This document shows, piece after piece, positions 1 to 22,507 of a DNA stretch of 22,507 bases. The DNA is from Elysia marginata (taxonomy: Eukaryota > Mollusca > Gastropoda > Plakobranchidae): assembly GCA_019649035.1 (NCBI GenBank), contig BMAT01012225.1, positions 13,859-36,365 on the forward strand, read 5' to 3'. Every line of letters starts with the position of its first letter. Positions within the stretch are counted from its first letter, which is position 1. The translations under genes and the position numbers were made by a program. Below the pieces are notes generated by a model. It worked only from the letters and a program-made list of their open reading frames with translations. It ran no database searches and was not told the origin of the DNA.

Positions 1-44
1 AAATTACCCAGTACTCCATGGTTAAAATTACCCAGTACTCCATG
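1..44. repeat. two-copy 20-bp direct repeat
   Basis: AAATTACCCAGTACTCCATG occurs at 1-20 and exactly again at 25-44, giving a 24-bp period. It may continue upstream of the window. Confidence 0.9.
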
Positions 45-1452
45 ACAATGGTTAGATGAAGAACATAAAAACTAAATGGAGAAGTAAGTTACAGAAGGAG
101 TGGAATTAAACACATACAACATCTAAAAACACCGCTACACGTGCTACAGGATGCGCTTTTCCTAAACTGAATTTTTTTTTATTCTCCATGAATTTGTTTT
201 ACTAATTTGGATTCCAAATTAACTGTAGCCAAGTTGAGATGCCCAAGCTTGGCTGAGTGATGGTGTATAAGTGTACAAAAAAAAATTATAATAAATACAC
301 ACAAACACAACAAATCAGAAAAGAATTTTTATAAAGGAAAGGAAAAAAAGAACCAGTGATTTTTCTAGTTTACAATGACATCTTCATTTAAATGCACAGA
401 TGTTGAACAAGCTAGGTACTAAATAAATCCAAATACATCAGCTAACATGTGAAGTTACATGTAAAGGGAAAAAAATTCACAAAACAATCCTTTACTTTAA
501 AAACATTGCAGTGTGAAGTAGACATTTATATATAAAAAACAGTCAACCAAACACATTTGTATTATTTTTCATCTACATTGTTATTTCAGGAAATAAAAAA
601 AAACAACAAAAACATTAAATTTAATTTAAAAAAAAAACGAAAAAATGTGTCTTGATTAGTATGAAGTCTATCAACAAACATTACATGAGAGAGAGATGGG
701 AACCCAGACTTGACTACAAGTGTCATCACTCAATCATGTCGCCCTGTGCTGACCAATTCCAAATATTGCTAGCATCAGGTAGCCACTATACTATATAGAG
801 AGACTTCTGTTTCTCCCTCCTCTCAGCCATGAGCACGGCACTGAGTCCACAGAGGGGGAGAGCACCGTGATGTCACTGACAAGCCAGGTCCCTTATCTCA
901 GCATTACTGTATATATTAAAATATGGTCATAGAATATAATATTGGGGCGAAATCGTGGGGAAAGTTCAAACATTTAAAGACATTTTAAAATTAACTTTTT
1001 GAGGAGAATTCAATACATTGAAAGTTTAAAAAGAAACCTTAAAACTGGAATACACAAAATTGATGCAGCTATTTACTAATAGTAATAAGCTTCATCATTA
1101 AAATGAGGAATATTTACCAGAGAGATGAATATTCAGAGCTACAAACTAAAAGAAAAAGTTAAGAACTTTCCAAGGGCTCAGCTCAAATTTACTTTAAAAA
1201 ATTCAATCTAAGCACTTTTCATGTGCAGAAGCTGAGATCACAAGCCTAGACTTATGAGGGCTTTAATTAAGGTCAAGAGACATATGGATGGGTGTTAAAC
1301 AACAAAGGTCTCCTCCTTCACTGTTCATTGCTTCTTTTTTTTTCATAAGACGGTGGTAAGTAATGGGGTTATCTTTATTGCATCTAAGACTCGAGAGCCG
1401 CCATGATCTCAAGCTTAACTCCATCATTTTCTTTGGTTTTAATTGAACTATC

Positions 1453-1542
1453 TAAACCAACCATTTTGTTGGAAATGATTTCTGTAGTTTTTAGTTTTAA
1501 ACCAACCACTTTGTTGGAAATCTTTACTGCAGTTTTTTAGTT
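1453..1542. repeat. two-copy 45-bp tandem repeat
   Basis: Two adjacent copies begin TAAACCAACCA-TTTGTTGGAA, at 1453 and 1498, and diverge slightly towards their ends. Each unit contains an inverted CCAAC...GTTGG pair, so each could form a small hairpin. Confidence 0.85.
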
Positions 1543-2433
1543 TTTCAATGCAAATTTCCTAATCAGTATGTGATAGGCTTTGAGTGATTTTGCTTTATTT
1601 CTCAAGAAGAAGATCAATTTCTGTCAGCCCATGTAAAAAATGTACCTTTCGGGATAGATTTTAAACTCTGGTCGCATTCAAGCTTTCTCACAACGCAGTT
1701 ATGTAGTGAAACATAAAAACATGGTACAAAATGAAATCCGTTAGAATGTTTGATATCTCCAACTAATAATTATGATACAATTATACATTTTTAAAAAAAA
1801 ATTCACAACAACCAAATAATTTTAAAAGCATTGTGTTAAACAAAATGGGTGTAATACTCCCATAAAGTTTTCATATACCAGTACATAAATTAAAAACAAG
1901 AACTTACAGTGATTCTTATTTCGCTGTCGGTTACTTTTTTCAACTACAGATTTTAATACAAAAAGCTTTGCTACAAGTTGTTTTACTTTCTTCCAATGAT
2001 GATCTTTTTCCAATTGTACCAACATAAAAAAAAGGTCTGTGAAAATAAGCCCTGGTTTAAGTTTTCACCAAGAAATTACCATTTGTATCACAAGTATGCC
2101 TACATAATACATAACTTACAGTGAATCAACAACGTTTCCACAATGACAAACATTTGCATTCTGAGGCAAAGCCAACTTTTCTTTTTTTCAAATTTAAATG
2201 GTGTTGATATTGAACAATATTTATTGCAGTGAGCTACATGCAAAATCTAACATCTGTAACTTAGATCGGAACGTAAATAAAGACAGGATCTATAAAAATA
2301 TTTTGTATAAATCTCATCACATTGTTTTAAACGGTTAAGTTTTACATGCATGTTTGCCACCTTCTTACACTGCATACATTCAACTAGACATAACAAAAAC
2401 AACGGGAAAAGACCAAGTGGTCAAAACTTAATG

Positions 2434-2439
2434 TTTATT
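2434..2439 (-). promoter_or_regulatory. candidate poly(A) signal for cassette A
   Basis: First minus-strand AATAAA after the w16A stop, implying a 3' UTR near 1.5 kb. It is followed by moderately U-rich sequence. Later AATAAA copies at 2225-2220 and 1379-1374 are alternatives. Confidence 0.35.
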
Positions 2440-3356
2440 TTCTGCATTGGTTATCAATTTCATAAGAGCAAATTTCTGTTGTAAAATCTCGTCCTTTTTG
2501 GTTTACAAAACTAAGAAAATAAACACCTAAAATTGGTCTCTTGGAATACTAGATACATAGGTGGGGGAAATGTTCACATCAAATAAAAAGAAAAACGAAC
2601 AGCTGCATAGGTTATCAAGGTTGGTTGGCGGATCGGAAGAACCGCAACAGAAACAAGAGGTAGCTAGCACTCTCTCTCTCACCGACCAAGTAAGTCTACC
2701 CACTTTGTCTCACAAAGACTTCAGTGTAGGGAACATTGCAGGGGGCAAAAACAGCCAAAAAACATGTAGGCCTACTAGGTTAGACCTACAACAAAGTAAC
2801 ACTAACACCCTTTAGCTTGGATAAAGACAAAACAAAATTTCTTTTGAATTGCACAAAAAAAAGTCTTAACTTTTAGGAACTTGAAAACATGAGACCATGA
2901 TCAGGGGTAGTATGATATTCTGTAAATAAAGCTTTGAAAAAAAAATAACAACCTTGGACCTCTGTCCAGAACACATTTTGTGATATTTGGTTGACTACAG
3001 AAGAGAGTTATTAAAAATCGAAACAATATACCAGTAGACTGAGGTTGAGAATTGGAGATGCCAGCGAGCGAGATTGCATGAACACATACACAAGAGCCAC
3101 TGAATGACAGCGACACTCTCGTCTAAGTCAAACTTTCACTACTTTATACAGACTTGTCAAGACAAGAGAGCATTTTTAGGCAATGCGCACAGAGAGAGAG
3201 TGATAATTTTGGTCCGATACTAGCCAGAACAGGTGTTAGTATAAACTTAAGACAGAACAGATTTTAAAGAAAACTCAATTAAAAAAAAACAAAAAGAGAT
3301 AGCAATGGAACAAAGAAAAAAAGGAAATAAAGAGAGAAACAAGAAACTTTCTGAAT

Positions 3357-3453
3357 TCAGCAGATATTGTCCTTGCTAGCTTCATCTCCTCTTTTGCACA
3401 GAAAAACATCATAAATAGCATAATGATGGACTTTCATGCGTTCCTGCTGTCGT
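3357..3453 (-). CDS. possible extra terminal exon (alternative C-terminus) in the 3' region
   Basis: A pyrimidine-rich acceptor (TATTTTCTTTTTAAG) is followed by one base and 31 codons to a TGA at 3359-3357. The translation, RQQERMKVHHYAIYDVFLCK then RGDEASKDNIC, has coding-like codon choice. Its phase would accept the AG-ending donors of w15A, w15B or w12, giving Arg at the join. A pump spliced this way from w15 would lose M10 and the ETYY end. It may instead belong to another gene, or be chance sequence in the 3' UTR. No family recognised. Confidence 0.22.
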
Positions 3454-3905
3454 CTTAAAAAGAAAATACTGTATGTAACATTGTTACTTTTTATGACCGT
3501 TCAATATCTCGTGCTAATGTTATAACATCAAGCAAAGCTTCTAGACTCAAACCACATTCTCTATCAATGACCTATACTGCATGTGCCAACTACAAATAGA
3601 AAAAAAATGGCTAAATAAGGACTGTAACTTGTATAGCATAGATTCCATCTTACAAAGAATAACTTGCAGAATATATAGTGTATTTCACATAAGTCATTTC
3701 CATACTGTCAACATTAAAAACAGCTACACATTCGACCAAAAAAACAGCCCTTTTCTCTTGCCTAGACACACATTACTACTAAAGCAAGATCGCAAAATTC
3801 CAGACGACCATCACATTGTAGAATTTCTTGTTCCCATCTTACTAGTCTCTGTCCTCTTTCTCTTATCTGCCCAGAAACAGCCCAGGCTAACCGCACACAT
3901 TGGGG

Positions 3906-22344
<18,439 letters not shown>

Positions 22345-22507
22345 CTGGAAACAAGGGAGATAAAAGGATAAAATATTTACTTAAAATATATGAGACATGA
22401 TCTTAAAAATGGTTAAGGTTTTTATTCCATAATAAAGATATGGGAACTTCCAAAATTCCTTTCCAAACCAATGAACCATGCTTATACAGAAAATCTTGAC
22501 ACTAACC
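22345..22507 (-). other. 3' part of the intron upstream of w1
   Basis: Intron sequence ending in a pyrimidine-rich acceptor (TTGTTTCCAG) before exon w1. The donor and upstream exons are outside the window. No coding signal is visible. Confidence 0.8.

Larger units (their letters stand above)
1..3905 (-). other. 3' UTR and flank of cassette A
   Basis: No convincing gene. The portion next to 3905 must be 3' UTR of cassette-A transcripts; its end is not defined. Minus-strand AATAAA occurs at 2439-2434, 2225-2220, 1379-1374 and 183-178. A GC-richer block lies at about 690-900. Short tandem repeats lie at 1-44 and 1453-1542. ORFs of 60-125 codons on either strand here lack recognisable domains. 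Confidence 0.8.

Noticed and set aside
1822..2025. Minus-strand 67-codon ORF in the 3' flank
   Set aside because: No similarity or domain recognised, and its composition matches random AT-rich sequence.
2561..2815. Plus-strand 84-codon ORF
   Set aside because: Low-complexity polar composition, no domain, and it lies in the probable 3' UTR or flank of the pump gene. It is consistent with chance.

Overview
The window is intron-rich, AT-rich (about two-thirds A+T by eye) animal genomic DNA. It is dominated by one protein-coding gene on the minus strand: the catalytic alpha subunit of the Na+/K+-ATPase (P-type ATPase). Transcription runs from high to low coordinates. The sequence starts at the transmembrane segment M2 region; the 5' end of the gene (roughly the first 125-130 codons, including the ouabain-binding M1-M2 loop and the promoter) lies beyond position 22507. 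Every junction I could place is GT-AG, and the reading phases chain without a gap. The protein family is certain. The organism is not: intron sizes (0.2-0.9 kb), base composition and protein character suggest an invertebrate, most likely a lophotrochozoan such as a mollusc.

Twelve constitutive exons lie between 22344 and 13838. They encode M2, the actuator domain with its TGES loop, M3-M4, the phosphorylation site DKTGT, the nucleotide-binding domain (KGAPER), the DPPR and TGDGVND hinge motifs, and M5-M6 with the cation-binding acidic residues.

The main discovery is downstream. The last four coding exons (M7 to the C-terminal ETYY, with stop codon) are present twice in tandem. Cassette B lies at 10667-8741 and cassette A at 6527-3906. 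Corresponding exons have identical lengths (175, 131, 102 and 121 nt) and identical phases, all splice sites are intact, and the proteins differ at 17 of about 175 residues. Introns and 3' flanks show no obvious similarity, so the duplication looks old and both copies look selected. The gene should therefore make at least two alpha isoforms with different C-terminal membrane regions. The changes cluster in the extracellular M7-M8 loop, next to the SYGQ site that contacts the beta subunit.

Exon w12 is separated from cassette B by the longest intron (3.17 kb). This intron contains an orphan hydrophobic ORF with splice signals (11776-11910) and a second phase-compatible ORF (10985-11149), a tentative nested gene. 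The 2.2 kb between the cassettes holds a 66-bp GA/CT microsatellite and several minus-strand AATAAA signals that could end the cassette-B mRNA. Positions 1-3905 are the 3' UTR and flank of cassette A, with small tandem repeats and one possible extra terminal exon (3357-3453). I found no RNA genes, CRISPR arrays or intact mobile elements, and no convincing plus-strand gene.
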